In this document: positions 1 to 8,316 of the stretch, in pieces
How positions within the stretch are numbered: position 1 is the first letter of the stretch
How the letters are laid out: each line of letters begins with the position of its first letter
Source: CAZWRV01 sp964636325
Lineage (GTDB): Bacteria > Verrucomicrobiota > Lentisphaeria > Victivallales > GWF2-50-93
Length of the DNA: 39,048 bases
Direction: 5' to 3'
Assembly: GCA_964636325.1 (NCBI GenBank)
Contig: CAZWRV010000058.1
Coordinates: 1-39,048 of the forward strand
The notes under the pieces: generated by a model
Database searches by the model: none
The model's input: the letters and a program-made list of their open reading frames with translations, nothing else
What the model was told of the DNA's origin: nothing
Program-made: the position numbers and the translations under genes

Positions 1-325
1 GATTCCGCAGACAGGAATGTCTGCGTTACTTGAATCGAGTTTCAGAGGAGTGGCCATCTGCGAGATTCGCAGTTCTGTCGATCAGAAACTCGATGGAGGG
101 CGAAGCCGTGCTGAGCCGCGGTTGAGCTTGGCTCAACCCTCCGGAAGACGACAAAGATAACGACAAAGTTCGCGACAAAGATGGGCGAGTTTCAGAGGAG
201 TGCCGCTCTGGCGGGGAAATCCGCCAGTTCTGTCGGGAAGAAACTTGAAGTAGCGCAGGTATTCCTACTTGCGAGCCGCAGACAGGAATGTCTGCGTTAC
301 TTCAGGGGAAGTTTCAGAGGAGAGT
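1..325 (+). repeat. Composite hairpin repeat block (most complete copy)
   Basis: The block is made of modules that recur elsewhere in the window. They are: a perfect 8-bp hairpin CGCAGACAGGAATGTCTGCG (6-25 and 277-296); GTTTCAGAGGAG (39-50, 311-322, and in a third context near 189-200); a variable hairpin slot (58-72 and 208-227) followed by TTCTGTCG and AGAAACT; a hairpin GGTTGAGC-TTG-GCTCAACC (120-138); a 12-nt tandem repeat beginning GACAAAG (150-180, almost three units); and CGCAGGTATTCCTACTTGCG (254-273). Related copies lie at 6124-6235, 10285-10415, 17695-17815 and 36679-36900. I see no credible gene in positions 1-388. An open frame from 181 is a shadow running through the repeat into the next gene in the wrong frame. 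Confidence 0.85.
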
Positions 326-388
326 CAATGGATTTTCTCCTGCGCATGGATAATTTACGATGCATGACACTGAACTCAGGAGCGGTCA

Positions 389-1204
389 ATGAAGTTTTTG
401 GCAAGGATAACGGGAATAGTTGCGGCTGCGGCCGTCTTGGCGGCGTTTGCGGACTTGTGCGATGCGCAGGAGGAGGAAGGCGGCGGGGACGAACCGGAGA
501 AGAAGTCAGCGACTTTGCCGTGGACTGCCGATTCGTCGCACTACGACGATCCGAACGGTTTCTTCAGGCCGAGCTACGATGCTTATCTCAAGAGGATCAG
601 GGAGGCGCGGGAGAGGAAGGGCGGCTCGAACCTGGCGCTAATCGGCGACGGATTCCTCGAGGGATGGGACAGGTATCCCGAGCATGTCAAAAAGTATTTC
701 TCGCCATACACTCCGCTCAACCTGTCGGTCGAAGGCGACATGACGCAGCATGTCCTTTACCGCCTGGAGAGCCCCGACCTGGCGAAGTTCAAGATCGAGA
801 TCGCCGTTCTCATGGTGGGCGCCAACAACAACCTCTCAAAGGTCGGCGACGCGGTGAAGGGTATAATGGCAGTGGCCGACAAGGTGAAGGAGAGATGGGC
901 CGGGGTGACTCTGATCTTCGTGTCGTTGCCGCCCGGCGCGGCGGGCACTGATGCCGTCAACAGCATACTGAAGAAGAACGCCGACGGGAAAAACACCTTC
1001 TACCTTGACATGAACGAGGCGATGAAGGCCGCGGGCGGCTTCGGGAAGTTCACCAAGGACGGCGTCCATTTCAACGACGATGGATACCAGCTCCTGGGTG
1101 AGAACCTGTCGAAGACGCTGGCCCAGGTGAAGAGCCAGAACATGTTCAAGCGGATGGGCAAGCCTGCTGCCGCGGCGCCCCCGGCCAAGAAGAAGCAGAA
1201 GTAG
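389..1204 (+). CDS. Secreted SGNH/GDSL-hydrolase-like protein lacking the catalytic serine
   Basis: This 271-residue protein has an N-terminal signal peptide (about 1-26). It is followed by an SGNH fold resembling the platelet-activating-factor acetylhydrolase IB type. Block I, normally GDS, reads IGDGFLEGW at 85-93, so residue 88 is Gly instead of the nucleophilic Ser. The other blocks are recognisable: the block II Gly at 116 in SVEGDMTQHVLYRL, the block III Asn at 147 in VGANNN, and the block V pair Asp224/His227 in DGVHF. Residues 255-271 form an Ala/Pro/Lys-rich tail. The start is supported by AGGAG at 378-382. The gene stands alone after the repeat block. By fold it is a secreted or periplasmic esterase relative, but loss of the serine suggests a pseudoenzyme, perhaps carbohydrate-binding. 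That role is inference. Confidence 0.8.
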   Translation: MKFLARITGIVAAAAVLAAFADLCDAQEEEGGGDEPEKKSATLPWTADSSHYDDPNGFFRPSYDAYLKRIREARERKGGSNLALIGDGFLEGWDRYPEHVKKYFSPYTPLNLSVEGDMTQHVLYRLESPDLAKFKIEIAVLMVGANNNLSKVGDAVKGIMAVADKVKERWAGVTLIFVSLPPGAAGTDAVNSILKKNADGKNTFYLDMNEAMKAAGGFGKFTKDGVHFNDDGYQLLGENLSKTLAQVKSQNMFKRMGKPAAAAPPAKKKQK

Positions 1205-1302
1205 TTTCCCTGACCAGCCTTTACGAAATGGCGGAAAACAATGTAAATACAACTGTGGCTTTTCAGCACGGGGCGCCGGAAGTCTGAATCCCTCGGATAC
1301 CC

Positions 1303-2025
1303 TCATCTGAGGCTTGCGGGCACTTCGAGGCGGCATTTCTCCATGAGGGCCGGATCGCCGAAGATTTCGGACGGTCTGCCCTCGGCGGCGTTCCGTCCGG
1401 CGAACATGACGGCAGTCCTGCTGCAGAGCTCGAGCATCATCTCAAGGTCGTGCGAGATGATTATCTTCGTATGCGCCAGTTCCCTGAGCTTCCTGATGAT
1501 CTGGCGCCTCGAATGCGGATCGAGAAATGCCGTCGGTTCGTCGAGGACGATTATTTCCGGATCCATGACCAGGACCCCCGCGAGCGCTGCGAGCCTCTTC
1601 TGGCCTGCGGAAAGGTGCCGCGGCGGCTTTTTTGCGCATTCCGCAATGCCGAGATGTCCAAGCATTTCCATCGCGTCCGCTTCGGTTTTGGCGCGGTCCG
1701 AACCGTAGTTGAGCGGGCCGAAGCAGACATCTTCGAGGACTGTCGGCATGAATAGCTGGTCGTCGGGGTTGTGGAAGGTGAAACCGACTGTCTTACGCAG
1801 ATGCGCCAGATCGTGGTGGTCGACCTCCTTGCCGTTCAGGAATATCCCGCCCTCGGACGGTTCGAGGAATCCTGCGAGCGAGAGCATGAAGGTGGTCTTG
1901 CCTGAGCCGTTCGGCCCAGCCAGGCCCAGGCAGTCGCCCTGTCCGACGGAAAGGCGGAACCCGTCCAGCGCAAGGGTACCGTCGGGATAGCTGTAGGAAA
2001 CGTCTTTTGCCTCGATGCAGTTCAT
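1303..2025 (-). CDS. CbiO/EcfA-type ABC transporter ATPase
   Basis: This is the cytoplasmic ATPase subunit of an energy-coupling-factor or cobalt/nickel-type importer. It is 240 residues from the ATG at 2025; an in-frame TTG at 2067 would add 14 residues. Numbered from the ATG, Walker A GPNGSGKT is at 37-44, the Q-loop lies in a HNPDDQLF stretch near 85-92, signature LSAGQ at 138-142, Walker B IIVLDEP at 158-164 with the catalytic Glu at 163, and the switch His in ISHD at 192. The NPDDQ(L/I)F Q-loop is typical of CbiO/EcfA. No EcfT/CbiQ, CbiM or substrate-specific component is adjacent: the flanking genes are an SGNH protein and an AsmA protein on the other strand. The membrane partner must therefore be elsewhere. 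No clear Shine-Dalgarno precedes the ATG. Confidence 0.85.
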   Translation of the reverse strand: MNCIEAKDVSYSYPDGTLALDGFRLSVGQGDCLGLAGPNGSGKTTFMLSLAGFLEPSEGGIFLNGKEVDHHDLAHLRKTVGFTFHNPDDQLFMPTVLEDVCFGPLNYGSDRAKTEADAMEMLGHLGIAECAKKPPRHLSAGQKRLAALAGVLVMDPEIIVLDEPTAFLDPHSRRQIIRKLRELAHTKIIISHDLEMMLELCSRTAVMFAGRNAAEGRPSEIFGDPALMEKCRLEVPASLR

Positions 2026-2132
2026 GGCGGTCAATTTACAATCATACCGCTTTTCTGCAAGCGGCAAGCCTGGAACGCCGGGCGCCTGATCGGCTGAAAT
2101 GTCGCACTCGGATCGTGGAACGAAACTTACGT

Positions 2133-2160
2133 GGATAACTGATAGCGAATAACCAATAAC
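2133..2160. repeat. Heptad-periodic array (4 units)
   Basis: Four consecutive 7-mers read GGATAAC, TGATAGC, GAATAAC and CAATAAC. They belong to the family of 7-nt periodic intergenic arrays described in the findings. The array lies between the divergent ABC ATPase and AsmA genes. Confidence 0.6.
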
Positions 2161-2219
2161 GGAAACGAAGGTTCATGGGAGTTGAAAAAACTGTTCCGCA
2201 TGTGTAAGCTATTGGCTGC

Positions 2220-5200
2220 ATGAAAATTAAGAAGCTAATAAAGTTCGTCCTTGTCCTGATCCCCGTCTGTGCCGGCGTGGGGATCGGCTTGTTCTTCTTC
2301 GTGACGAGTTCGTATTTCCTGGTGAACCACGTCCTGCCCAGGGTTTCTTCCGCGGCGGGTGTGGGCATCGAGGCTAAGCGTATAGAGCTTTCGCTGTTCA
2401 GTTCGCATCTGAAGGTGGAGGATCTGCTCGTCGGCGACCGCAAGAAGCCTCTGGTCAAGGATGCGGATATTGAGGTCTCCTACGGGCTGCGCGAGATAAT
2501 CGGCGGCAAAATCAAGCTGGACAAGATCCGGCTTGCGGGGGCTGAGATATCCATCTCCAGGGATGCCTCTGGCAGATGGAACTTCCCGTCCGGCGGCACG
2601 TCGAAGCCGTCCGGCGACGGCGGTCCGAAAGGAGGCGGGACATCTGCGAAGTCCGCAGAAAAAATCCTGGACATCTCAAATATTTCCCTCGAGAACCTGA
2701 AGGTCGACGTCGAAATTGCGAAGTCCGCAGCCGAGTCGTCGAAAATAACAATTGACGAGCTGAACTTTTCCTGCGCGAGAATCGCGAACGGAGCAAAGGC
2801 CGACGTCCAATGTTCCGGGAATGTCGCGGTCGAGTCGGGCGAAGACCTGCGTCTCGGAAAGACCAAGCTTGACATTAAGCTGTCGTCCGAGCTTGACGGC
2901 AATCTGACCCCGAATGGCTTGGTGGCGGAAGTTACATCGGATCCGGTCTCCGGCATTATAAACGGGCAGGAACTGTCCGGCCTGGCCGGGAAGATAATGG
3001 CGGATATAATCCCGGATGGCGCCAACGGCTACGACATAAAGGGAATCAAATATGAAGGGATCGAGGACGGGAAGGCTTCCAGCAAGATTGCCGTTTCAGG
3101 CAAGCTTGACGTCGAACCTTTCTCCGTCGATCTGGATGTCTCAGCCGATCCGATCTCGCCGTCGCTGCTCAATTTGGCGGCCGGCATCTTCTCGGACTAC
3201 AGCTTCGGCGGGACATCGCTGTGCATGTCAGGGAATTTCAAATATTCCAGAGGCGGTTCCATCTCTAGCAATGGTAATATTGCGGTCAGCAATTTCAGCT
3301 TCGCCGACATCGGGAAGGTTATACCCGGCCTTGAACCTTTGGACATCAGGCTGGACTATGATATTGGCGCGGACATCGCCGCGAAGAAGATGGATATTGG
3401 AAAACTGAAATGCGAGGTGGCCGAAAAGGAGAAGAATCTGTTGTCGCTTTCACTCGCGGGCCCATCAACGATAGAATGGCTGCATGGGAGCATGAAATTC
3501 AGCGGCAGCAATCCGGGAATATCGTTGTCCGTCAGAGACTTCAACCTTTTGCGCCTAAACCCGTTCATAACCGGGAAGGGAGCTGAAGACCTGCTTAAAT
3601 CCGGGACGCTAGACGCCGATATCAATGCGGAAATCGCGGATTCCGAAGGCGGCATGTCCTTAGCTGGGAATTTGAAGGTGAAATCCCTCTGGCTGAAGGC
3701 GGGCGGCCTTGAATACAGCGGGCTTGACGTGGAATCTTCCTTCTCGACGCAGCTGGAGAAGCTGTCCGAGATGAAATTGGACAAGTTAGAAGTGGCCATA
3801 AGTGAGGCCGGAAAAAAGCTTCTCTCTCTGGCCGCCGCCGGCGTATTCGACACCGGAACTGGCAAGGGGCATGTCGGCTGCGCGCTCAGCGCTGCAACTG
3901 ATTCGTTTGACGTCATCCTGCCGAAGGGCGCCATGGGAAACAAGCATGTCGCAAAGTCCCTCGGCATTTTCAAGGGCGGGACGTTCGACTTGAAGACCGC
4001 AAGCGAGTTTTCCATCCGGGAAGAGAAGATCAACTGCAGTGAACTGAAAGCTGGAATCACATCTTCAGAAAAAGGGATTACCCTTGAGCTTGTTAAGCCG
4101 TTCCCCTTTTGCTGGGCGGAGAAGTCGAAGGGCGGCGACAACATCCTCAATCTGCCGTTTTACGCGAAGCTCGCACTGAAAAATATTCAGGCGGCGGAGA
4201 TAAGCCTATTCATTCCCGAGTCGGCTGAATTTAAACTTCAGCATGGAGAGATTGACGCGGAAATCGCCGGCGGCATGACCGTTGCCGGCAAGGATATGAA
4301 GATGCTCTTCTCGATTTCCGGCGATGATCTTGCGATGAATTTCAAGGGCGGCCAGACGGAGAATATAAAATTGTGCCTGTCTGGCCACTTGGACATGCCG
4401 GAATATACGGCCATGAAGCTTTCCAATTTCCAGGTCGACATGAAGGTCAAGGACAAGGAAGAGTTCGGCCTATGCCTCAAGAATGCTGCCACCATGGATT
4501 TCAAGAAGGGGGCATATGATTTCGACGTGAATATCGATAGGTTTGACGCGGATGCGGCGAACTGCATCCTGACGTTTTTCGGAAAGGAGCCTAAGATTGC
4601 GGGGATGGGGATTAAGGGACGCCTGAATGCAAGCCTTTCCGGCGGAACGGCTTCGGCCGCGGGGAATCTGAAGATTTCCGATTTCAGCATCACTGGGATG
4701 CCGAAGAATTCAGAACCTTTCAGCGGAGAGATTGAGCTTGATATCAAAAAGGATACCAGCCTTCTGTGCGTAAACCGCTGTCTCCTGGACGTGTCGAGCG
4801 GGAAGAAATATCTAGCCAATCTTGACGTCGCCGGCAAGATTTCGCTGCAGAAGGGAAAGGGGGCTGCTGGGCCGGACACGGTTTCGATCTCTTCGAAGGG
4901 CGTGGACATCAAGGCGATTGCGGATATTTTCGCCGGCGGAAAGCGGCAGGAGGCGCCCGAGGCGCCGGGCAGGCCTAAAAAGACGGAAGAGGCTAAGCCA
5001 AAGACCGACGATTCCGCCACTTCGGATTTCCTGAAGGAATCCAGGATATTGGCGACGCTTGACCTGAAGAACCTGAGTTACGGACCGGAATATTATGGGG
5101 AGCTGGCGGGGAAGGTTTCGATAGACAGTGGTGTGATTACGGCCGATCCTGTACAGGTGGTCTTCAACGGGCTGCCTCTAGATCTGAAGGGCGAGCTTGC

Positions 5201-6110
5201 GACGGATGATATGATCGCTCCCGCCTACAAGCTCGAGGTCGGGGCCAAGCAGTTGCCGCTTGCGGCCTTGTTCAAGGCGGCGTCTGGCAAAAACATGCCT
5301 AAGGAGGAGGTGAGGGGAGTACTGGACTCATTCCGCCTCTCAGTATCCGGAAAAGGCTTCACGGGCGACGAGATCGGCAGAAGTCTCACCGGCGACCTGT
5401 CGGCGGACTTCAAGGACATTTCATTCCCGCTGCAGTCCCTGGACAATGTATATGTGCAGTTCGTCTTCATGCCGATAAAGCTGCTGGCGAACGCGAGCAG
5501 CTTCTTCCCGAAGATACAGAACTACAAGGGGTTGAGCGACGCGAGCAACGCCGCGAAGAACATCCTGAAGAACACCCAGAACGTCGAGTTTTCGGACGGA
5601 GCGGTACGGATAAGCGCGGCCGGTGGGACCATGAAGTTCGACAAGTTCCTCTTCAACGGCAAGTTCTTCAAATATATGACGATGTCTGGCGGCATGGATT
5701 ATCCGCAGCCGTTCCCGCTCAAGGTCTCTTCGGAGCTTAGCGCGGGCGGAATCATCGTGCCGGTTGACATCGGCGGGACGGCGGCGGAGCCGAAGGTGGA
5801 CATGAAGACCTTCATTCCAGCGTTCTTCGCGAAAAACGCGCTCGGAATAATTACCCCAGAGAACGTCGGACAACTGCTTGAAGGGGCGGCCAAGGGCGGG
5901 AAAGGCTTTATGGAAAGCCTGGGCAAGGTCATGCTCAAGCCGCTGGAGGGCGGACAGGATGCGGGGAAGGATCCAGGCGCGGAACCAGCTCCCAAGCCGA
6001 AGCCGGGCAAGGGTGACAATCAGGACGGCAAGAAAAGCGAGAAGAAGGAGAAGAAAAACGCGCTGGAGGACTTGTTCAAGCTGCTGGAGTCGGAGGACAA
6101 GAAGAAATGA
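2220..6110 (+). CDS. AsmA-family large envelope protein
   Basis: This 1296-residue protein has a single N-terminal membrane anchor (about 7-28). A very long periplasmic region of repeating beta-strand character follows, with many GxLDxDIxA-type stretches. The N-terminal part, with the pattern VSSAAGVGIEAKRIELSLF then VEDLLVGD, and the C-terminal part resemble AsmA and its relatives (YhdP/TamB-like). These are thought to build bridge-like proteins for lipid movement or outer-membrane assembly. The last 60 residues are low-complexity and Lys/Pro/Asp-rich, ending in KKK. No good Shine-Dalgarno precedes the ATG. A weak promoter-like pair (TTGAAA 2182-2187, TAAGCT 2205-2210) would start transcription close to the ATG, so a leaderless mRNA is possible but unproven. 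The gene is not in an obvious operon: a repeat block separates it from purU. Confidence 0.75.
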   Translation: MKIKKLIKFVLVLIPVCAGVGIGLFFFVTSSYFLVNHVLPRVSSAAGVGIEAKRIELSLFSSHLKVEDLLVGDRKKPLVKDADIEVSYGLREIIGGKIKLDKIRLAGAEISISRDASGRWNFPSGGTSKPSGDGGPKGGGTSAKSAEKILDISNISLENLKVDVEIAKSAAESSKITIDELNFSCARIANGAKADVQCSGNVAVESGEDLRLGKTKLDIKLSSELDGNLTPNGLVAEVTSDPVSGIINGQELSGLAGKIMADIIPDGANGYDIKGIKYEGIEDGKASSKIAVSGKLDVEPFSVDLDVSADPISPSLLNLAAGIFSDYSFGGTSLCMSGNFKYSRGGSISSNGNIAVSNFSFADIGKVIPGLEPLDIRLDYDIGADIAAKKMDIGKLKCEVAEKEKNLLSLSLAGPSTIEWLHGSMKFSGSNPGISLSVRDFNLLRLNPFITGKGAEDLLKSGTLDADINAEIADSEGGMSLAGNLKVKSLWLKAGGLEYSGLDVESSFSTQLEKLSEMKLDKLEVAISEAGKKLLSLAAAGVFDTGTGKGHVGCALSAATDSFDVILPKGAMGNKHVAKSLGIFKGGTFDLKTASEFSIREEKINCSELKAGITSSEKGITLELVKPFPFCWAEKSKGGDNILNLPFYAKLALKNIQAAEISLFIPESAEFKLQHGEIDAEIAGGMTVAGKDMKMLFSISGDDLAMNFKGGQTENIKLCLSGHLDMPEYTAMKLSNFQVDMKVKDKEEFGLCLKNAATMDFKKGAYDFDVNIDRFDADAANCILTFFGKEPKIAGMGIKGRLNASLSGGTASAAGNLKISDFSITGMPKNSEPFSGEIELDIKKDTSLLCVNRCLLDVSSGKKYLANLDVAGKISLQKGKGAAGPDTVSISSKGVDIKAIADIFAGGKRQEAPEAPGRPKKTEEAKPKTDDSATSDFLKESRILATLDLKNLSYGPEYYGELAGKVSIDSGVITADPVQVVFNGLPLDLKGELATDDMIAPAYKLEVGAKQLPLAALFKAASGKNMPKEEVRGVLDSFRLSVSGKGFTGDEIGRSLTGDLSADFKDISFPLQSLDNVYVQFVFMPIKLLANASSFFPKIQNYKGLSDASNAAKNILKNTQNVEFSDGAVRISAAGGTMKFDKFLFNGKFFKYMTMSGGMDYPQPFPLKVSSELSAGGIIVPVDIGGTAAEPKVDMKTFIPAFFAKNALGIITPENVGQLLEGAAKGGKGFMESLGKVMLKPLEGGQDAGKDPGAEPAPKPKPGKGDNQDGKKSEKKEKKNALEDLFKLLESEDKKK

Positions 6111-6123
6111 CAGCGGCGTCCGT

Positions 6124-6235
6124 CTGCGGCATTCGCAGGTCTGTCGAACAGAAACTCGAAGTAACGCAGGTATTCCTACCTGCGGATTGCGCAGACAGGA
6201 ATGTCTACGCCACTTTGAGTCGAGTTTCAGAGGAG
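6124..6235 (+). repeat. Composite hairpin repeat ending in the purU ribosome-binding site
   Basis: The modules in order are: hairpin CTGCG-GCATT-CGCAG (6124-6138), TCTGTCGAACAGAAACTCGA, perfect hairpin CGCAGGTATTCCTACCTGCG (6165-6184), CGCAGACAGGAATGTCTACG with one mismatch in the stem (6190-6209), and GTTTCAGAGGAG (6224-6235). The final GGAG lies 7 nt before the purU ATG at 6243. The block fills almost the whole gap between the AsmA gene and purU. Confidence 0.85.
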
Positions 6236-6242
6236 ATTAATT

Positions 6243-7118
6243 ATGAAAAAAGAGTCAAAAGAGCATGACCGCGGCATACTTGTGGGCAAATGCCCCGACA
6301 AGGTCGGGATAGTCGCGTCGACGACAAAATGGTTTTCAGAACGCCACGGGAACATTCTCGAGCTGGACCAGCATGTGGACAGAAGCACCGGGGAGTTCTT
6401 CATCCGCGTCGAATGGGACATGGAAGGATTTGAGATTCCACGGGAGAGATTTTCAGGCCTTTTCGAGGCCGGGGTCGCCGGTCCGCTGGAGATGAAGTGG
6501 GAGGTCGCCTATTCGTCAGACAGGCCGCGGATCGCCATAATGGTCTCCAAGCTCGGGCACTGCATGTGGGATCTGATGGCCAGGTGGCAGGCCGGCGAAT
6601 GGAACATAGATATCCCGCTCGTCATCAGCAACCACAGGGACTTCGAACAGACGGCCAAGCTTTTCGGCTGCGATTTCGAACACGTCCCGATATCGCCGGA
6701 GACTAAGGTCGCGCAGGAGCGCAGGGAGGTTGAGCTGCTCAAGAAACACCGCATCGATCTGGTAGTGCTCGCCCGCTACATGCAGATACTTTCGGAAAAT
6801 TTCATAGCGGAATATCAGAACAGAATCATCAACATACACCATTCTTTCCTGCCCGCGTTCGCAGGCGCCAACCCCTACCAGAGGGCGCACGAGCGGGGAG
6901 TAAAGCTGATAGGCGCCACGGCGCATTACGTGACGCCCGAGCTGGACGAAGGGCCGATCATCCAGCAGGACATCGTCGAGGTCAGCCACAGGGACTCGGT
7001 AGAGGATCTCGTCCGCAAGGGGCGGGATGTAGAGAAGATCGTCCTCTCCAGGGCGGTCTACCTGCACATCAACAGAAGGATCGCGGTCCATGGCAAGAGG
7101 ACGGTGATTTTCAGCTGA
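6243..7118 (+). CDS. purU: Formyltetrahydrofolate deformylase
   Basis: The enzyme hydrolyses 10-formyl-tetrahydrofolate to formate and tetrahydrofolate, balancing the one-carbon pool and supplying formate. At 291 residues it is close to the usual length (about 280 in E. coli). An N-terminal ACT domain (about 9-85, starting in GILVGKCPDKVGIVA) precedes a formyltransferase-fold domain. The catalytic Asn-His-Asp set is visible as Asn197 and His199 in NIHHSFLPAF and Asp235 in ELDEGPII. The ATG at 6243 follows the SD-like AGAGGAG that ends the upstream repeat, so the apparent ribosome-binding site is supplied by a dispersed repeat. No purine genes are adjacent. Identification is firm. Confidence 0.95.
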   Translation: MKKESKEHDRGILVGKCPDKVGIVASTTKWFSERHGNILELDQHVDRSTGEFFIRVEWDMEGFEIPRERFSGLFEAGVAGPLEMKWEVAYSSDRPRIAIMVSKLGHCMWDLMARWQAGEWNIDIPLVISNHRDFEQTAKLFGCDFEHVPISPETKVAQERREVELLKKHRIDLVVLARYMQILSENFIAEYQNRIINIHHSFLPAFAGANPYQRAHERGVKLIGATAHYVTPELDEGPIIQQDIVEVSHRDSVEDLVRKGRDVEKIVLSRAVYLHINRRIAVHGKRTVIFS

Positions 7119-7243
7119 GTGAACAGAGAATCCTGAATGGGCGGTGACAAACACCCAGGACTCGATTCCGCTCGAATGCGGATTGAGTATCCAATATCAC
7201 CATGAAAAAAATTCTCGAACTCCCGATTTGATATAGGACTGCA

Positions 7244-7952
7244 GTGCGCTATCTGGCTATTTTTCTTTTCTCCTTTTGCATCCTAGGGTGCGGACCGGCG
7301 TATGCCCTCACTGAGGAGGAAGTCACCGGCGTTTGGGCGGCGGAAACTCCCGGCGGAGTTTTTTGTGGCCATGGAAATTGTTCCCGGCCATAAGGCCAGA
7401 TTCCTTCTGGTTCAATCGGTGATTCCCTCGGAATGCCAGGTCAAGGATGATAAGGTCGTCCTGAACTTTTCCGATGAAAAGGAACGGACGTCACCCAATC
7501 GCCAGATGATTATCGGTAAGGACGCGGAAGGATTGCACTTCATCCGTTCCGGACTTCTCGAAGGCATGCCGGAAGAATTGGAAAAGGTCCGCCTCCTGCG
7601 CACAAAGAAAAGTTTCAGAGGTATACTGGACGATCATGGAGGAGAATATCATGATCTCGATGAGAAGGAGTTGCCTAAGACTCTGCCAGGGGAATACATC
7701 GATCTGCTCGCGAGGCTATGGCAGTACAGCTTTGAAAGCCTTGCGACTCTTGCAAGCCATCCCAACGCCAAGCCGGAAACGCTCTCCTGGACATATTCTT
7801 TGCTGCCCGCCAAGGATAAGTGGTGGAAGGAGCATGAAAACCTGGCTCTAGCAATTGCTGGCAATCCCAATACGCCAGTAAGTATCCTGGAAGATGCCTG
7901 GAAGAGATGGGAGGAGCCGAAATACTGGCGCGTCGTCGCCTGCAATCCTTGA
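7244..7952 (+). pseudogene. Frameshifted LRV-repeat lipoprotein gene
   Basis: A GTG at 7244 preceded by AGGA opens a lipoprotein signal peptide with lipobox ILGC and then LTEEEVTGVWAAETPGG. This frame stops at a TAA near 7391. The frame that continues the protein (VAMEIVPGHKARFLL onward) is shifted by one base. The two join cleanly if one T is removed from the T6 run at 7359-7364. The downstream part, to the TGA at 7950-7952, carries two units like leucine-rich-repeat variants (LRV): LASHPNAKPETL and IAGNPNTPVSILEDAW, then VVACNP. It is therefore either a pseudogene, a phase-variable homopolymer or a sequence error. Function is unknown; LRV proteins are usually binding proteins. Confidence 0.7.
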
Positions 7953-8211
7953 CTGCTCCTACAATAAGGGAAACCTTGCTCAGCTCAATGTGACCGGCTG
8001 CACAAGCCTTCGCGTCATCAACTGTATGAATGGCGGATTAACCGGAACTTTGGATCTCTCGTCTTGCCCTATTTTGACAAGCGTATATGCCAACGACAAC
8101 AAGCTTTCGGAGATAATCGTGCCGGACGTCAAAAAGCTGCCGAGGGAATTCAAGTTCGACAAGGGCGTCATAATCAGGCAGCCGGACGGGGTGCGGAAAG
8201 CCTTGCCATAG
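7945..8211 (+). pseudogene. Leucine-rich-repeat fragment
   Basis: This is about 88 residues in the +1 frame relative to the gene before it. It contains two or three bacterial LRR units of the LDCSxN / LxVTGCTSLRVINC / LDLSSCPxL type and ends with a short C-terminal cap. It has no start codon or ribosome-binding site of its own; the open frame runs back out of frame into the LRV gene. It looks like the 3' end of an LRR protein joined to the truncated LRV gene by deletion, or the same gene after a second frameshift near 7940-7950. Confidence 0.55.
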
Positions 8212-8224
8212 GAAGGATTTCAAA

Positions 8225-8311
8225 TTCAGATTTTCGGCGCGCAACTCAGAGAAGGCACAAGATTATTTCCCACGGTTTTACCACCCGCTGCAAGGGAACT
8301 GAAAATCTGAA
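8225..8311. repeat. 87-bp element with 11-bp perfect inverted ends
   Basis: The ends are TTCAGATTTTC (8225-8235) and GAAAATCTGAA (8301-8311), exact reverse complements. A second element with the same ends lies at 22886-22974. This one sits between the LRR fragment and the 3' end of the radical SAM gene. Confidence 0.7.
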
Positions 8312-8316
8312 ACGGT

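Noticed and set aside
1..325. CRISPR array
   Set aside because: Repeats are of several kinds with irregular spacing and no uniform spacers, and no cas genes are present.
181..951. 256-residue open frame from the repeat block into the SGNH gene
   Set aside because: Its first half is repeat DNA and its second half overlaps the SGNH gene in another frame.
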